Below, in pieces: positions 9,769 through 18,714 of a stretch of DNA of 64,000 bases. Source of the DNA: Leptospira stimsonii (GTDB lineage: Bacteria; Spirochaetota; Leptospiria; Leptospirales; Leptospiraceae). The notes beneath the pieces are model-generated. The model made no database searches. It was not told the origin of the DNA and saw nothing but the letters and a program-made list of their open reading frames with translations. Position 1 is the stretch's first letter. Every line of letters begins with the position of its first letter. Both the position numbers and the translations under genes were made by a program. The stretch lies in the NCBI RefSeq assembly GCF_003545875.1, contig NZ_QHCS01000006.1, forward strand, positions 203,561 through 267,560, read 5' to 3'.

Positions 9769-10503
9769 ATGGCATCTCCGAATAAAGAATGGAAAGCGAT
9801 CATCGTGGAAGACGAGGCTCCTACCAGAGAGTTGCTCGTGAACTTCTGTCTCTCTCGACCTGAATTAAAACTTTGTAAAGTAGCAAAAGACGGAGAAGAG
9901 GCATTACAATTTCTTCAAGAAGAATCTTTCGACTTAGCCTTCTTGGATATCAATCTTCCCGTGATATCCGGATTGGAAGTGCTTGAAAAACTGGAAAATC
10001 CTCCGTATGTGATCTTTGTCACCGCATTTCGAGATAAGGCGATCGACGCATTTGAGTTAGGCGCTCTCGATTATCTTTTAAAACCGTTTTCAAAGGATCG
10101 GTTTTACAAAGCCGTGGATCGAGCCGTGGAATTTCTTCAAAACAAGAGAAGCCAAAATTCAGGAAATGCGTTCAACGAACACGGGCTGTTCATCCTGGAA
10201 AAGGAAAATTATTTTCTAGTTCCATATACCGACATCATCTACATCGCGTCCCGGGATAATTTCAGCGTGATTCATACGGAAGAAAGGGAATACATCACTT
10301 ATAAATCCCTAAAGAGCTTGGAGGCAAAACTTCCATCCAATCAATTTTTAAGAATTTATAAACAATACATCATCAATCTACAGAAACTTTCTCATCTCCA
10401 GAGTGATACGATGGGGAACTACGTCGTCTACCTTAAGGACGAGGACGAAACCCAACTTCCGGTCGGCCGGAAATACATCGCAAAGATTAAAGAACTTCTC
10501 TGA
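9769..10503 (+). CDS. LytTR-family response regulator
   Basis: A 244-aa DNA-binding response regulator. The N-terminal receiver has IIVEDEAPTR, phospho-Asp60 in FLDINLP, and the conserved Lys in YLLKPF. The C-terminal LytTR domain (about 140-244) shows FLVPYTDIIYIASRDNFSVIHT, then YKSLKSLEAKL and FLRIYKQYIINL. It is co-transcribed with the upstream LytS-type kinase, its likely phosphodonor. The regulated genes are not evident here; the Crp-like gene downstream has its own promoter. Confidence 0.92.
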   Translation: MASPNKEWKAIIVEDEAPTRELLVNFCLSRPELKLCKVAKDGEEALQFLQEESFDLAFLDINLPVISGLEVLEKLENPPYVIFVTAFRDKAIDAFELGALDYLLKPFSKDRFYKAVDRAVEFLQNKRSQNSGNAFNEHGLFILEKENYFLVPYTDIIYIASRDNFSVIHTEEREYITYKSLKSLEAKLPSNQFLRIYKQYIINLQKLSHLQSDTMGNYVVYLKDEDETQLPVGRKYIAKIKELL

Positions 10504-10641
10504 ATTTTCCGGAAAGGCCTAAAATTCCTCCAATCCCCGATCGGAGCGGTTTTACGCTTCTTTTAGTCTCGGAGATTTTTAGAATTTAACCCTTTCAATC
10601 CGCAGAAAACCCCCGCAATCCGTCGTATATCCCTTGGGTCA

Positions 10642-10670
10642 TTGACGGCCCCTCCAAACTCCTATATAAA
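10642..10670 (+). promoter_or_regulatory. Sigma-70-like promoter for the Crp-family gene
   Basis: TTGACG at 10642-10647 and TATAAA at 10665-10670 are separated by 17 bases, an almost consensus arrangement. The predicted transcript would begin near 10677. That is after an in-frame TTG at 10642, so the TTG is not the translation start. Confidence 0.7.
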
Positions 10671-10704
10671 CTACTCAGCAAGAATGGAAAGGATTAGGAA
10701 GAAT

Positions 10705-11391
10705 ATGAGCGCACTTACAGTATCCAAAGGTGTTTCGGACGAGAATCAAGTCCCAAGTAAGAAAAAACGTCTTGAGTTGGTTCCGAAGTATGAATTGAGC
10801 GATTCCCAAAATACGAAACATTTTGAAAAGAACGCACTTCTTTTTTCGGAAGGCGATTCTTCCAACGGTTTCTATATCGTTCGAAAAGGATACGTTCGTT
10901 CCTTCCGACATTCCAAGGCAAACGACAAACAGCAAACATTCAAAATTCATTATCCTGGAAGTTGGGTCGGTTTTCGGGATGCCGTGATGGGCGGGAAGTA
11001 TTTACACAACGCAATCGCATTGGAAGATACGGAAGTTCAATTCGTATCACAATTCGAAATTCAAGAATTGCTACATACAAACCGGGAGTTCAGCGATATG
11101 GCTTTCGACAAAATGACCCAGGAATGTGTGGAAGCCGAAAACAAAATCTACTCGATGGGGATCCGTCACACGCACGCGAAGTTGTCCGAATTCCTTTTAG
11201 AAAGAATGAAGGAGGTCGGAGTCGAAATCGAGCTTCCTTTTACCAGAGACGTGCTCGCTTCCATCATCGGCGCCACTACGGAAACCTTAGTCAGAGCGCT
11301 TTCCGATTTCAAGTGTCGGGGTTGGATTGAAATCGAAAAAAGAAAAATTCTTATCAAAAACGAAACCGCCTTGATGAGTCTTCTCGACTAG
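10705..11391 (+). CDS. Crp/Fnr-family transcriptional regulator
   Basis: The 228-aa protein has a cyclic-nucleotide-binding-like beta barrel. It includes LLFSEGDSSNGFYIVRKGYVRSF and a stretch around YPGSWVGFRDAVMGG. A long dimerisation helix follows (FDKMTQECVEAENKIYSMGI), then a Crp-type winged helix (LPFTRDVLASIIGATTETLV and RALSDFKCRGWIEI). The start at 10705 is supported by AGGAAG five bases upstream and by a promoter whose predicted transcript begins between 10642 and 10705. No Fe-S cysteine cluster is seen, so oxygen sensing as in Fnr is unlikely. The effector is unknown. Confidence 0.87.
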   Translation: MSALTVSKGVSDENQVPSKKKRLELVPKYELSDSQNTKHFEKNALLFSEGDSSNGFYIVRKGYVRSFRHSKANDKQQTFKIHYPGSWVGFRDAVMGGKYLHNAIALEDTEVQFVSQFEIQELLHTNREFSDMAFDKMTQECVEAENKIYSMGIRHTHAKLSEFLLERMKEVGVEIELPFTRDVLASIIGATTETLVRALSDFKCRGWIEIEKRKILIKNETALMSLLD

Positions 11392-11422
11392 AACCAAAGA
11401 CCGAACTCAAAAAAGAAATTCG

Positions 11423-12076
11423 ATGGGTAGAAGGCATTTTAGCAAAACCGTGAGTTTTCCCGTAAATCAAGTGGAGCTCAAAGGAGACATCGTCGTCCCC
11501 GAGGGCGCGGATTTGCTCGTCATCAATATACTCGAAGAGGAACATTCCAGATTTGCGGATCGACTCAAAAAACTTTCCAACGCGCTCAATGGAAAAAAAA
11601 TCGCAACCTTCTTTCTCTACGGTCTTTTGACGGATAAGGAAAGACAAATTTCCATCAACCGATTGGATGAGGAACTTTTGTCAGATCGACTAATCGCTGT
11701 TACCCACTGGCTAAAAAATCACAGTCTGACGAAGGATATGAGATTCGGGTACGTGGGTTTATCGGTTTACGCCGAAAGATTTTTTAGAGCCAGTTTGAAG
11801 TTAAAAAACCAAATAGAAAGTTTTGTCTTTATCGGAGAAATTCCGCCACTCAGCGTCGATTTCTGCGAGGTTCCGATCTTAAACATCATCGGAGCTTTGA
11901 ATGTAAAGGGGCAGGAATCCGACCAAACGACGTTCAAGAGAATCGAATCTCCTCAAAAAAAAATAAGCCGTATCGAAGGTTCGCCGAGTCATTTGGAAGA
12001 TCCACAGAAGTGGAATTTGGTGACAAAAGCCGCAACGGACTGGTTTTCCGAGCCGACCGCTCGGATGAGCGGATAG
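11423..12076 (+). CDS. Dienelactone-hydrolase-like alpha/beta-fold protein
   Basis: A 217-aa protein starting 31 bp after the Crp-like gene. The order VELKGDIVVPEGADLLVINI, then a helix with the L-T-D-K-E loop, then RLIAVTHWLK and RFGYVGLSVYAERFF resembles short alpha/beta hydrolases related to dienelactone hydrolase. In those proteins the segment after GY would hold the nucleophile G-x-S-x-G. Here it reads G-L-S-V-Y, so the second glycine is missing. The usual His near the C-terminus is not obvious either. It may be a catalytically altered member. The fold call is inference from pattern. Confidence 0.5.
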   Translation: MGRRHFSKTVSFPVNQVELKGDIVVPEGADLLVINILEEEHSRFADRLKKLSNALNGKKIATFFLYGLLTDKERQISINRLDEELLSDRLIAVTHWLKNHSLTKDMRFGYVGLSVYAERFFRASLKLKNQIESFVFIGEIPPLSVDFCEVPILNIIGALNVKGQESDQTTFKRIESPQKKISRIEGSPSHLEDPQKWNLVTKAATDWFSEPTARMSG

Positions 12077-12155
12077 AATATTCCAATCACCGTATATTCT
12101 TAAAGCATTATAATCGATTCTAATCTTTTATTCCGCAGTATAAAGGTTCGAAAAA

Positions 12156-12482
12156 TTAGGATCTGATTCCGATCAAGTCGAGTATTAGTAAGAGAAACGG
12201 GATCGAAATTCCGATATAGATAAAGATTGCAAAATAAACGACTATGGGTTGCTTTCGTAGAAATAGATAAAGAATCCAAAGAGTAACTAACGCAATCATA
12301 AACCAAGCGGGAATTTGTAAAGCGTACGCATAACCGGCCGCACCTTCAAAATTGGAAACTTTTCTCCATTCTACGATCGTGGAAGCGATACGGTCCGCGA
12401 TCGTGCCTGCCGCTAAAAAGCTAGAAATGAAATAAATAAATCCGGCCCAGAGACCGACAGATTCTTCCTTACTGTCAGTCAT
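12156..12482 (-). CDS. Small three-helix membrane protein, unknown function
   Basis: A 108-aa protein with three predicted transmembrane helices, at about 11-30, 58-76 and 82-103. The N-terminus is acidic (MTDSKEES) and the C-terminus is RS. Nothing identifies a substrate or partner. It is convergent with the hydrolase-like gene. An imperfect AT-rich inverted repeat (AGAATAT / ATATTCT, 12075-12100) lies between them and may help terminate transcription. RBS-like GGAG lies just upstream of the ATG. Confidence 0.65.
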   Translation of the reverse strand: MTDSKEESVGLWAGFIYFISSFLAAGTIADRIASTIVEWRKVSNFEGAAGYAYALQIPAWFMIALVTLWILYLFLRKQPIVVYFAIFIYIGISIPFLLLILDLIGIRS

Positions 12483-12705
12483 AAGATCGAATTCTCCTTT
12501 ATAGTTATACTTCGAACGTTCTTGAACTGTATTTTCAAGTCATTTTCTATAAAATTCTTTTCAGAAACAAAAAAGAGAATTCAATCATTCTAATGAAATT
12601 GGAAATAGAATTTAGAAAAGATGAATTTAAGGGGAGTTGCTCTTTCCTTTCTTATAGATCGGGTGGATACCGCGACGGAATTCCTTTTTGACGAACTGTT
12701 CCTCT

Positions 12706-13077
12706 ATGAAGACTAAAAAGAACCAAAATCAAACCTATGATTTTATCTGCTTTAGCGATTTAGCGTATGAATTCGATATCGCAGAGAAGAAAAAAATAGA
12801 AAACAAAATTAGAAGGCGTTTGAAATATTACGGATTAGGAATGTTCGACTCCGATCGAGTGGAAATGATCCGAACGTTGAAAAACCAACTTCTTGCGGAA
12901 TTCCGAGACTACAAAAATTCAAAGTATTATCTAGGGAGTAGAGGTCGTTATTGTGATTCAAAAGATTTCGAATTTGATTTGTTTCTTCGGGAATACAGAA
13001 CAAAATTTTCCGGCATTTCTTCCGATGACATGGAGAATATCATTCATTTTTCAATTTATTTATATTATCTGCGATAA
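12706..13077 (+). CDS. Hypothetical protein
   Basis: A 123-aa charged protein I do not recognise. It begins MKTKKNQNQTYDFICFSDL, is rich in Lys, Arg and aromatic residues, and has no signal peptide or membrane helix. The frame extends to a TTG at 12688, but ATG 12706 gives a more typical start; neither has a strong ribosome-binding site. The middle (IENKIRRRLKYYGLG) looks like an amphipathic helix. Codon use is similar to its neighbours. Confidence 0.5.
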   Translation: MKTKKNQNQTYDFICFSDLAYEFDIAEKKKIENKIRRRLKYYGLGMFDSDRVEMIRTLKNQLLAEFRDYKNSKYYLGSRGRYCDSKDFEFDLFLREYRTKFSGISSDDMENIIHFSIYLYYLR

Positions 13078-13428
13078 GACCGAACGTTTTTGTGAAACGA
13101 AGCAAATTCTACTTTGATCCATTCCTTCGGTTTGAATCGGAAGTAAGAGTTTGTGACTTCGTTTTCATTGGAGAACTTCCGGAACAGGATGGAATTCATT
13201 TCCAATGGATCCGGGGAAGTTCCCGTTCGAAAATAAAAAGGAAGAATAGTTTGACATAAAATTAACTGGAAAGTCAAACTCTCATTTCAGAATATGGAAC
13301 GTGGGTCTAATAAGAATCTTTGGATTTCGTTGTCAATTAAGAGATCGAATCGATAAAGCCGATCGTCTAACTGGGAATACAATCCGTCGATTGTTCGCAT
13401 TTGTTTTGTTAGACTAGGAGAATAGAAT
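13078..13428. other. 351-bp intergenic stretch with one possible short frame
   Basis: The only notable content is a GTG-started frame at 13092-13259 (55 aa). It contains FESEVRVCDFVFIGELPEQD and looks protein-like but has no ribosome-binding site. It could be a remnant or a chance frame. The remainder is upstream sequence of the SnoaL-like gene, which has a clear AGGAG Shine-Dalgarno. Confidence 0.35.
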
Positions 13429-13815
13429 ATGCCTACTTCGGAAACTTTGGAACGTTTTATCGCGCTCGTGGAAGAAAACAAACACGACGTAGCCATCGAA
13501 GAATTCTATACGGAGAATTCTTCCATGCAGGAAAATCAATCTGCGCCTCGGATCGGACGAAGGTTGCACGTCGCGAACGAGAAAAAAGTTCTTTCCAGAG
13601 TGAAAACTCTGACATCGACGTGTGTTCGTCCCGTTTTTGTGAACGGTGACAAGGTTGTCATTCGATGGATCTTTCATTTCGAATGGAAGGATGGAACCGC
13701 CATGCACATGGAGGAATTAGCATATCAGCGCTGGGAAGGCGAAAGGATCGCTGAGGAAACTTTTTTCTACGATCCGGCACAACGTCTTCCGATTCCCGCG
13801 AAAAGTTCCGATTAA
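13429..13815 (+). CDS. SnoaL-like/NTF2-fold protein
   Basis: A 128-aa protein with the cone-shaped NTF2-like pattern: an N-terminal helix (ETLERFIALVEEN), then AIEEFYTENSSMQENQSAPR. Beta strands follow, ending in VVIRWIFHFEWKDGTAMHM and QRWEGERIAEETFFYDP. Proteins of this kind include small isomerases, cyclases and ligand-binding proteins, and activity cannot be assigned from sequence. The start has AGGAG six bases upstream. No operon partner is apparent, since the lipoprotein gene 100 bp downstream seems separate. Confidence 0.75.
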   Translation: MPTSETLERFIALVEENKHDVAIEEFYTENSSMQENQSAPRIGRRLHVANEKKVLSRVKTLTSTCVRPVFVNGDKVVIRWIFHFEWKDGTAMHMEELAYQRWEGERIAEETFFYDPAQRLPIPAKSSD

Positions 13816-13914
13816 AGGATTCCTCATTCTTTAAAATAATCGTTTGCCATTTGGAAATCGATCCTTCATCTTTGTGATCGTTTCCGATTCGAACTCGGAG
13901 ATAGTGGAGAACTT

Positions 13915-14613
13915 ATGAAAAAAATAGGGATACTGTCGGCTTTCGTTTTTGCGGGCCTTCTATTCTTTCAGTGTAAGAGCAAGTCAGCGGACCCAACGAA
14001 GGGAGCGATCACGTTTGTAAAGGGAACCGTTTCGATTCAACGCGGGGATCAAAGGATACCTGCTACGGTTTCTCAAGAAATTCAGAACGAAGACGTTGTG
14101 ATCACCGGGCCGAAATCGGTAGTAACGATCGTATTTGGAGAAAATTCTTCGGTGATCGAAATTCAATCGGATTCTCAGTTTCGTTTAAAACAAGAATCGC
14201 ACGAAAAGATTTTCTTTCAAGATCGGGGAAGTTCCTGGGTTCTTTCGAACAAGTTGTTAAAGGGCGATAAGCTCAGCTTACATACTCCCACGAGTACGGC
14301 CGGAGTTAGGGGAACCAAGTTTTTTACTGCGGTTCACGAAGACATGACCTTTACTTGTCATTGCGAAGGTCAGATCGAATTAGTAAACGTAGCATCCCAT
14401 TCCAAAAAAGTGAATGACTCCGACTATCTCGCCGTTACGCGAGGGTCTAAAACGATCTATATCACGCTGAAAGATCTGCAAGAGGCCAAACTTGCCTATT
14501 CTCACAATCATAGCGAGATCGAAAATTCTCCTTTGGGTCCTCAAAGTCAAATGGCGCCGGAACAGGTGAAAGTTTTACTTTCTCTCATTCGAAAGAAATT
14601 GGATTCTCCCTGA
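13915..14613 (+). CDS. FecR-domain lipoprotein
   Basis: A 232-aa exported lipoprotein. The signal peptide ends LLFFQC, with the lipidated Cys at residue 20, matching relaxed spirochaetal lipoboxes. The mature part carries a FecR domain: GAITFVKGTVSIQRGDQRIP, then NEDVVITGPKSVVTIVFG, then SLHTPTSTAGVRGTKFFTAV, the conserved T-x-x-A-x-V-R-G-T segment. The C-terminal tail includes a CHC motif. Isolated FecR-domain lipoproteins without a partner sigma factor are common in spirochaetes and are of unknown role. No FecI-type sigma gene is nearby. A GGAG-like site precedes the ATG. Confidence 0.85.
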   Translation: MKKIGILSAFVFAGLLFFQCKSKSADPTKGAITFVKGTVSIQRGDQRIPATVSQEIQNEDVVITGPKSVVTIVFGENSSVIEIQSDSQFRLKQESHEKIFFQDRGSSWVLSNKLLKGDKLSLHTPTSTAGVRGTKFFTAVHEDMTFTCHCEGQIELVNVASHSKKVNDSDYLAVTRGSKTIYITLKDLQEAKLAYSHNHSEIENSPLGPQSQMAPEQVKVLLSLIRKKLDSP

Positions 14614-14636
14614 TACGTTAGAAAATTCTAAAGTAA

Positions 14637-14659
14637 GCCGGAACGAATGTTGTTCCGGC
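14637..14659. terminator. Hairpin between convergent genes
   Basis: GCCGGAAC and GTTCCGGC form a perfect 8-bp stem around a 7-base loop, 23 bp after the FecR lipoprotein stop and before the end of the convergent GH3 gene. There is no strong T-run, so it may act as a shared, weak terminator. Confidence 0.5.
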
Positions 14660-14729
14660 GTTCTCAGCTTCGCTTAACAATTCCTTTCCTTAAAATTCAA
14701 AATCGACAAAAGTGGGAAATGATTCGATC

Positions 14730-16055
14730 TCATTTCGAACCGAAGAATCTTTGCAGTGCCTTTAATCGGAGATTGCTTTGTTCCAGGTTCTTGTCGATGG
14801 AGTGGTCCGAACGTGATCGTATAAGTTCGTATAACACCTCGTAGACTTGTTCCCCATCGTAAGATATCAGAAGTAAATCGGAACCGGCCTTTAAACTGTC
14901 CGCACTTGCTTGAACGATTCCCCCCGAACGGTAATAAATTGGAAACATATTGAGATCGTCCGTGATTAAGATCGCCGATTCCGAACCTTCCTTCCTTAGA
15001 AAGTCCGTGATAACCGCCTTGGACAAAGAAACTGGGTTTTGCGAATCCAATTCCTTCCAAAAAGAATGGGACAGCATTACGGCGATAATTTTTTGTTCTT
15101 TCATCGAGTCGATAAAAGGAACGAGATCTTTGTTTTTCAACTCCGCAGTTGTTCGCCTCACGTTGCCGTTAAAAAAATGCGTGTCCTCCGTCACTGTACC
15201 GATTCCGGGGAAGTGTTTTAACGTAGGAAGGATTCGATTTTCGATCATAACTTCGCAATACATTCTTACGAGTTCGGAAACCACTTGTGGATCGTTTGAG
15301 ATCGCTCTGGTTTGAATTTGACTAAAGAAGTCGAGAGGATTGGAATTTTGTTCCTTGAGGTCGGCCACCGGACTAAAATTAAAATTTATGCCGACGTCCC
15401 GTAGATCCTTTGCTTTTTCGAAAATTGCCCTTCGCATTTTCGTTTTCGAATCGGAATCGATTTGAAACATTTTATACAATTCTAATAGAGAAGCGGGGCG
15501 TTTGAGAGGAGGGGAAAGTCTCGATACGATTCCACCTTCTTGATCGGAGGAAATCAATGCGATCGGAAAGCCGAAATCTTTTCTGACTTTTTGAATCTTT
15601 TCGATCTTTCCTTTGAGTGTTTCGACGTTCATACCGGAAAGATTATGCGAAGTGAGAAAAAAACCTGCGAAAGGAATTTTAAGGTAATTCTCCAATTCTT
15701 CATCGTTACGGTATCCTAAGAGGATATGTTCCGCGAATTTTTTGAGTAGTTTCGGATCGGAATTCAAAACCGCTTTTTTTCTCGTTTGAAAAATGAGTTC
15801 CTTGTAGGCCGAATTTGCGGCGCCCGTCCATACGAATAAAAGGGAAAGAAAGAGAAGGATACGAACGAATCGATCTCGATTCTTTTTGACAAGAGACGAA
15901 AAGAAAAGAGTGAACAAGAAAGTCGCGGAAAAAACGATCCAAAGACTTACCGATCTCACTTTTAAAAGAAGAGGATCTCGAATCAAAAATGTGATGGCAA
16001 AAAATCCGATGGATAGGAGGAAACAGGCAAAACTCGTGATACGTAGAATGAACAA
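14730..16055 (-). CDS. Membrane-anchored glycoside hydrolase family 3 (NagZ-like)
   Basis: The 441-aa protein has three N-terminal hydrophobic helices (about 1-25, 35-55 and 65-85), then a GH3 N-terminal TIM-barrel. Motifs: FAGFFLTSHN, LISSDQEGGIVSRL, INFNFSPVADL, the diagnostic KHFPGIGTVTEDTHF with the Asp-His pair, and the nucleophile region ILITDDLNM. This suggests beta-N-acetylglucosaminidase activity on peptidoglycan fragments or glycans, but with the catalytic domain held at the membrane. NagZ is normally cytosolic. The start is TTG at 16055 with AGGA eight bases upstream; a stop lies just upstream in frame and there is no closer ATG. Confidence 0.85.
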   Translation of the reverse strand: MFILRITSFACFLLSIGFFAITFLIRDPLLLKVRSVSLWIVFSATFLFTLFFSSLVKKNRDRFVRILLFLSLLFVWTGAANSAYKELIFQTRKKAVLNSDPKLLKKFAEHILLGYRNDEELENYLKIPFAGFFLTSHNLSGMNVETLKGKIEKIQKVRKDFGFPIALISSDQEGGIVSRLSPPLKRPASLLELYKMFQIDSDSKTKMRRAIFEKAKDLRDVGINFNFSPVADLKEQNSNPLDFFSQIQTRAISNDPQVVSELVRMYCEVMIENRILPTLKHFPGIGTVTEDTHFFNGNVRRTTAELKNKDLVPFIDSMKEQKIIAVMLSHSFWKELDSQNPVSLSKAVITDFLRKEGSESAILITDDLNMFPIYYRSGGIVQASADSLKAGSDLLLISYDGEQVYEVLYELIRSRSDHSIDKNLEQSNLRLKALQRFFGSK

Positions 16056-16478
16056 AATTGAATCCTTTTGTTATTTTGATATTCTCTCTCGCTAACAAAC
16101 TTTTTCGACAAAGACATCTTTACAACCTTCAATTCTTCCTTTTTCTTCGAGTTTTTTTGGGGAATGGTCGCGAGAATTTGGAAAGATAGAAAGGATCGAG
16201 ATTTCTCAAGAAGTTTCGTCGGTGATACAATGAATTTCCTTTCAAATTCTTATGGAAACGAATCGAATCAGAGATTTCAGATTTTTCCCATAAGCCAAGA
16301 ATTTCTATTCGTGCGTGAGTTCCGAGTGGCCGGCCTGATGGGTTTTACGTAAGTTCTCTTTTCCGGTTCACCTTTTTTCCCGAAAGAATTTCGAAAAGGG
16401 TCAAAATTCTCTTTTCTTCTTTCAATTATCATTCTTTGATAGAGAACATTCGATTCCTTTTCGAAAAAAAATTCAACG
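16056..16478. other. 423-bp divergent intergenic region
   Basis: No gene, RNA or clear hairpin is visible. It separates the leftward GH3 gene from the rightward GH25 gene and presumably contains both promoters. A 16-base string, GCCAAGAATTTCTATT, at about 16295 recurs at about 30063 in another intergenic region; its meaning is unknown. Confidence 0.4.
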
Positions 16479-17192
16479 ATGAAGCCGAGACTTCTTTTTT
16501 CTATCCTATTGATCGTCTGTGCTTTGTTTGGCGGATACAAAGCGATCGATACCGGAAAAATCTGGTTTGTATATCCTTCCGAGGAAAAATATCCGTTACG
16601 CGGAATCGACGTATCACACCACCAAGGTAGGATCGATTGGGGCAAGGTTCCCAAATCCGAAGTTTCATTCGTATATATCAAAGCCACTGAAGGAGCGGAC
16701 TTTCAAGATTCTTCCTTTCGAACGAATTGGAAAGAGGCAAGAAGATCAGGATTCACGACCGGCGCTTATCATTTTTTTACCCTCTGCAGAACCGGAATTG
16801 AGCAAGCAGAAAATTTTATAAGGCTGGTTCCAAAAGAATTGGATGCGTTGGCTCCGGTTGTCGATTTGGAATTTACGGGGAATTGTAAAGAACGACCGAA
16901 TGCGGAGAATGTGAAGAAGGAAATTCAGGAATTTTTGCAAAGAATCGATTCCCATTATGAGAGAAAGACAATTTTATATTTAACTTTCGAATTTATAGAT
17001 CGCTATCTCGGTGAGGAATTTTTCGATCATCCGATTTGGATCCGAGATATTTACAAACATCCGAATACATTTTCCGATATTTCCTGGGTTTTGTGGCAGT
17101 ATAAGAATCGAGGTAGAATCCCTGGTATCGAAGGATATGTGGACCTCAATGTAATGAACGGACGTTTAGAAACTCTATTTTCTAAAAATTGA
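16479..17192 (+). CDS. GH25-family lysozyme-like muramidase
   Basis: A 237-aa protein with an N-terminal membrane anchor or signal (LLFSILLIVCALFGG) followed by a glycoside hydrolase family 25 domain. The family signature GIDVSHHQGRIDWGKV is present, as are YIKATEGADFQDSSF, TGAYHFF, and VVDLEF carrying the acidic catalytic pair. IWIRDIY and WVLWQYKNRG follow near the end. It should cleave the beta-1,4 link between N-acetylmuramic acid and N-acetylglucosamine. Together with the GH3 protein upstream it suggests local peptidoglycan remodelling or recycling. The length is typical for a single-domain GH25 enzyme. Confidence 0.9.
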   Translation: MKPRLLFSILLIVCALFGGYKAIDTGKIWFVYPSEEKYPLRGIDVSHHQGRIDWGKVPKSEVSFVYIKATEGADFQDSSFRTNWKEARRSGFTTGAYHFFTLCRTGIEQAENFIRLVPKELDALAPVVDLEFTGNCKERPNAENVKKEIQEFLQRIDSHYERKTILYLTFEFIDRYLGEEFFDHPIWIRDIYKHPNTFSDISWVLWQYKNRGRIPGIEGYVDLNVMNGRLETLFSKN

Positions 17193-17335
17193 ATGTTCGA
17201 TACGTATTTTGGAATATTCGTCGAATTGTAAAAATTCGATTTTAAAAAAGACTCGATTATAAGTTGAAAAAAAATGGCGCAGAAGATTATGCAAAAATCA
17301 TAATAAAAAAAAGAACGTTTTTGTTATTGTAAGTA

Positions 17336-17827
17336 ATGAAATTTAGATTCGCCATCGTTTTTATTTCTATTTTATTTCTTTCGACGTCATCTTTCATTCA
17401 TAGCGGAATTCACAAAAGTTTAAAGGCGGATTGTTCTCACGATTATGCTAATAAACTTTCGGTGGAAACAAAATCTACAGTCAATCTTCTTTGTAACTCT
17501 CTTCACCTGGAAACAAAACTCCGATTGGAAGTCGTGATCGTCCCGTTACTCGATCATCTCACGGAGGAAGAATACGCAGTGAAATACTTTCAAAAATTCG
17601 CGCAGACCGATTCTTCCTTTCCGGAATACGGAATCGTTGTATTGATATCCTTTAGTGATAGAAAGATTCGAATCGAATTAGGCAGGGTTGCCGCTACGAG
17701 GATGTCCAATTCGGAAGCAAAAGAAATCATCGAAAAAGATTTTATCCCTTACTTCCGCCAAGGTCAGTTGAACCTCGGTGTTTCTAACGGAGTCAAAGCC
17801 ATTGTGGATTGGTATTCCGTTCACTGA
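17336..17827 (+). CDS. TPM-domain exported protein
   Basis: A 163-aa protein with a signal peptide (FAIVFISILFLSTSSFIHS) and a TPM domain. The domain shows LRLEVVIVPLL, EEYAVKYFQKFAQT, YGIVVLISFSDRKIRIELG and IIEKDFIPYFRQGQLNLGV, the last being the conserved F-x-x-G-x-x-x-x-G-V end of TPM domains. TPM proteins include putative acid phosphatases and photosystem repair factors; the bacterial role is unclear. It lacks the C-terminal membrane helix and glycine-rich tail of longer family members. It ends six bases before the convergent VOC gene. Confidence 0.85.
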   Translation: MKFRFAIVFISILFLSTSSFIHSGIHKSLKADCSHDYANKLSVETKSTVNLLCNSLHLETKLRLEVVIVPLLDHLTEEEYAVKYFQKFAQTDSSFPEYGIVVLISFSDRKIRIELGRVAATRMSNSEAKEIIEKDFIPYFRQGQLNLGVSNGVKAIVDWYSVH

Positions 17828-17833
17828 AGAGAA

Positions 17834-18286
17834 TCATCTTCCTTCGAAAGCTTCTTGAAGAGTTTTTATATCAAGTTTGTTCATGGAAAGCATCGCCTGC
17901 ATCGCGCGATTTGCCTTTTCACGATCTGCATTTTGTAAGAATTTTCCGAGCACCGAAGGAATGATCTGCCAAGAAAGACCGAACTTATCTTTGAGCCAAC
18001 CGCATCTCTGGGCTTCGCCGCCCGTAGAGAGTTTTTCCCAAAATTCATCGATTTCTTCTTGTGTCTCGCAGTTTACAAAAAAAGAAACGGCGGGCGAAAA
18101 CGTAAAGTGTGGTCCGCCGTCCAAGGCCAAGAAGTCTTGACCCTCGAGTTGAAACGCGGCGCTTACTACTTTTTCTCCGTTTTTAGAGATCTGTTCCACT
18201 TTCGAATTTGGAAAGACTGACGTATAGAAATCGATCGCTTCACCGAGATTGTCGTTGAACCAGAGAAAGGGTTTGATTTTTTTCAT
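17834..18286 (-). CDS. VOC-family (PhnB-like) protein
   Basis: A 150-aa member of the vicinal-oxygen-chelate superfamily, of the group often named 3-demethylubiquinone methyltransferase-like or PhnB-like. Key stretches are IKPFLWFNDNLGEAIDFYTS, FPNSKVEQI, FQLEGQDFLALDGGPHF and CGWLKDKFGLSWQIIPSVL. It is the last gene of a four-gene operon with arsR-type, AHSA1-like and membrane genes, and its start overlaps the preceding stop by four bases. The enzymatic activity of this group is not established. The operon layout suggests a stress or detoxification unit. Confidence 0.88.
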   Translation of the reverse strand: MKKIKPFLWFNDNLGEAIDFYTSVFPNSKVEQISKNGEKVVSAAFQLEGQDFLALDGGPHFTFSPAVSFFVNCETQEEIDEFWEKLSTGGEAQRCGWLKDKFGLSWQIIPSVLGKFLQNADREKANRAMQAMLSMNKLDIKTLQEAFEGR

Positions 18287-18714
18287 CGTTTCCCTTCTTG
18301 CTTTTCGAGAATTTTAGCGCCTAACCACGCAGAGGGGAGCGCGCTGAGGATCAGTGCGATCGGATACCAAATCGGTCCAAGCTTGTATTGTATGGCTCCG
18401 ATCGCTCCGAGGGTACTGAGAATAAACCCGATTCCTCCCAAGATGAGCGCGTGACGCATCGGATTTTTTGGAGCGAAATACGAGGTGATATAACTGCCTA
18501 ACACTCCGTACGGCAATCGATAGGAAAGTGCAAGGGCATTCAACCCGTTGTCGAACATAGGTTCACCCCAAGGCGGATAAACATTCAAAACGTGTAATAT
18601 TTGATCGGTTCCTAGGGAAATAACGAAAATCGTTACGAGTCCGATCAAAACGGCTCCGGTACTTTTTAGAAGATTCGTAAAAAGTGAATCCTTCTTTTCT
18701 AATGTCTTCGTCAT
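18283..18714 (-). CDS. Four-helix membrane protein of the arsR operon
   Basis: A 143-aa integral membrane protein with four hydrophobic segments, at about 17-38, 60-78, 85-108 and 113-134. A periplasmic-looking loop contains LNVYPPWGEPMFDNG. No enzymatic motif is visible. It sits between the AHSA1-like and VOC genes with four-base overlaps on both sides, so it is translationally coupled to them. Similar small membrane proteins accompany ArsR/AHSA1 pairs elsewhere, but I cannot name this one. Confidence 0.7.
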   Translation of the reverse strand: MTKTLEKKDSLFTNLLKSTGAVLIGLVTIFVISLGTDQILHVLNVYPPWGEPMFDNGLNALALSYRLPYGVLGSYITSYFAPKNPMRHALILGGIGFILSTLGAIGAIQYKLGPIWYPIALILSALPSAWLGAKILEKQEGKR

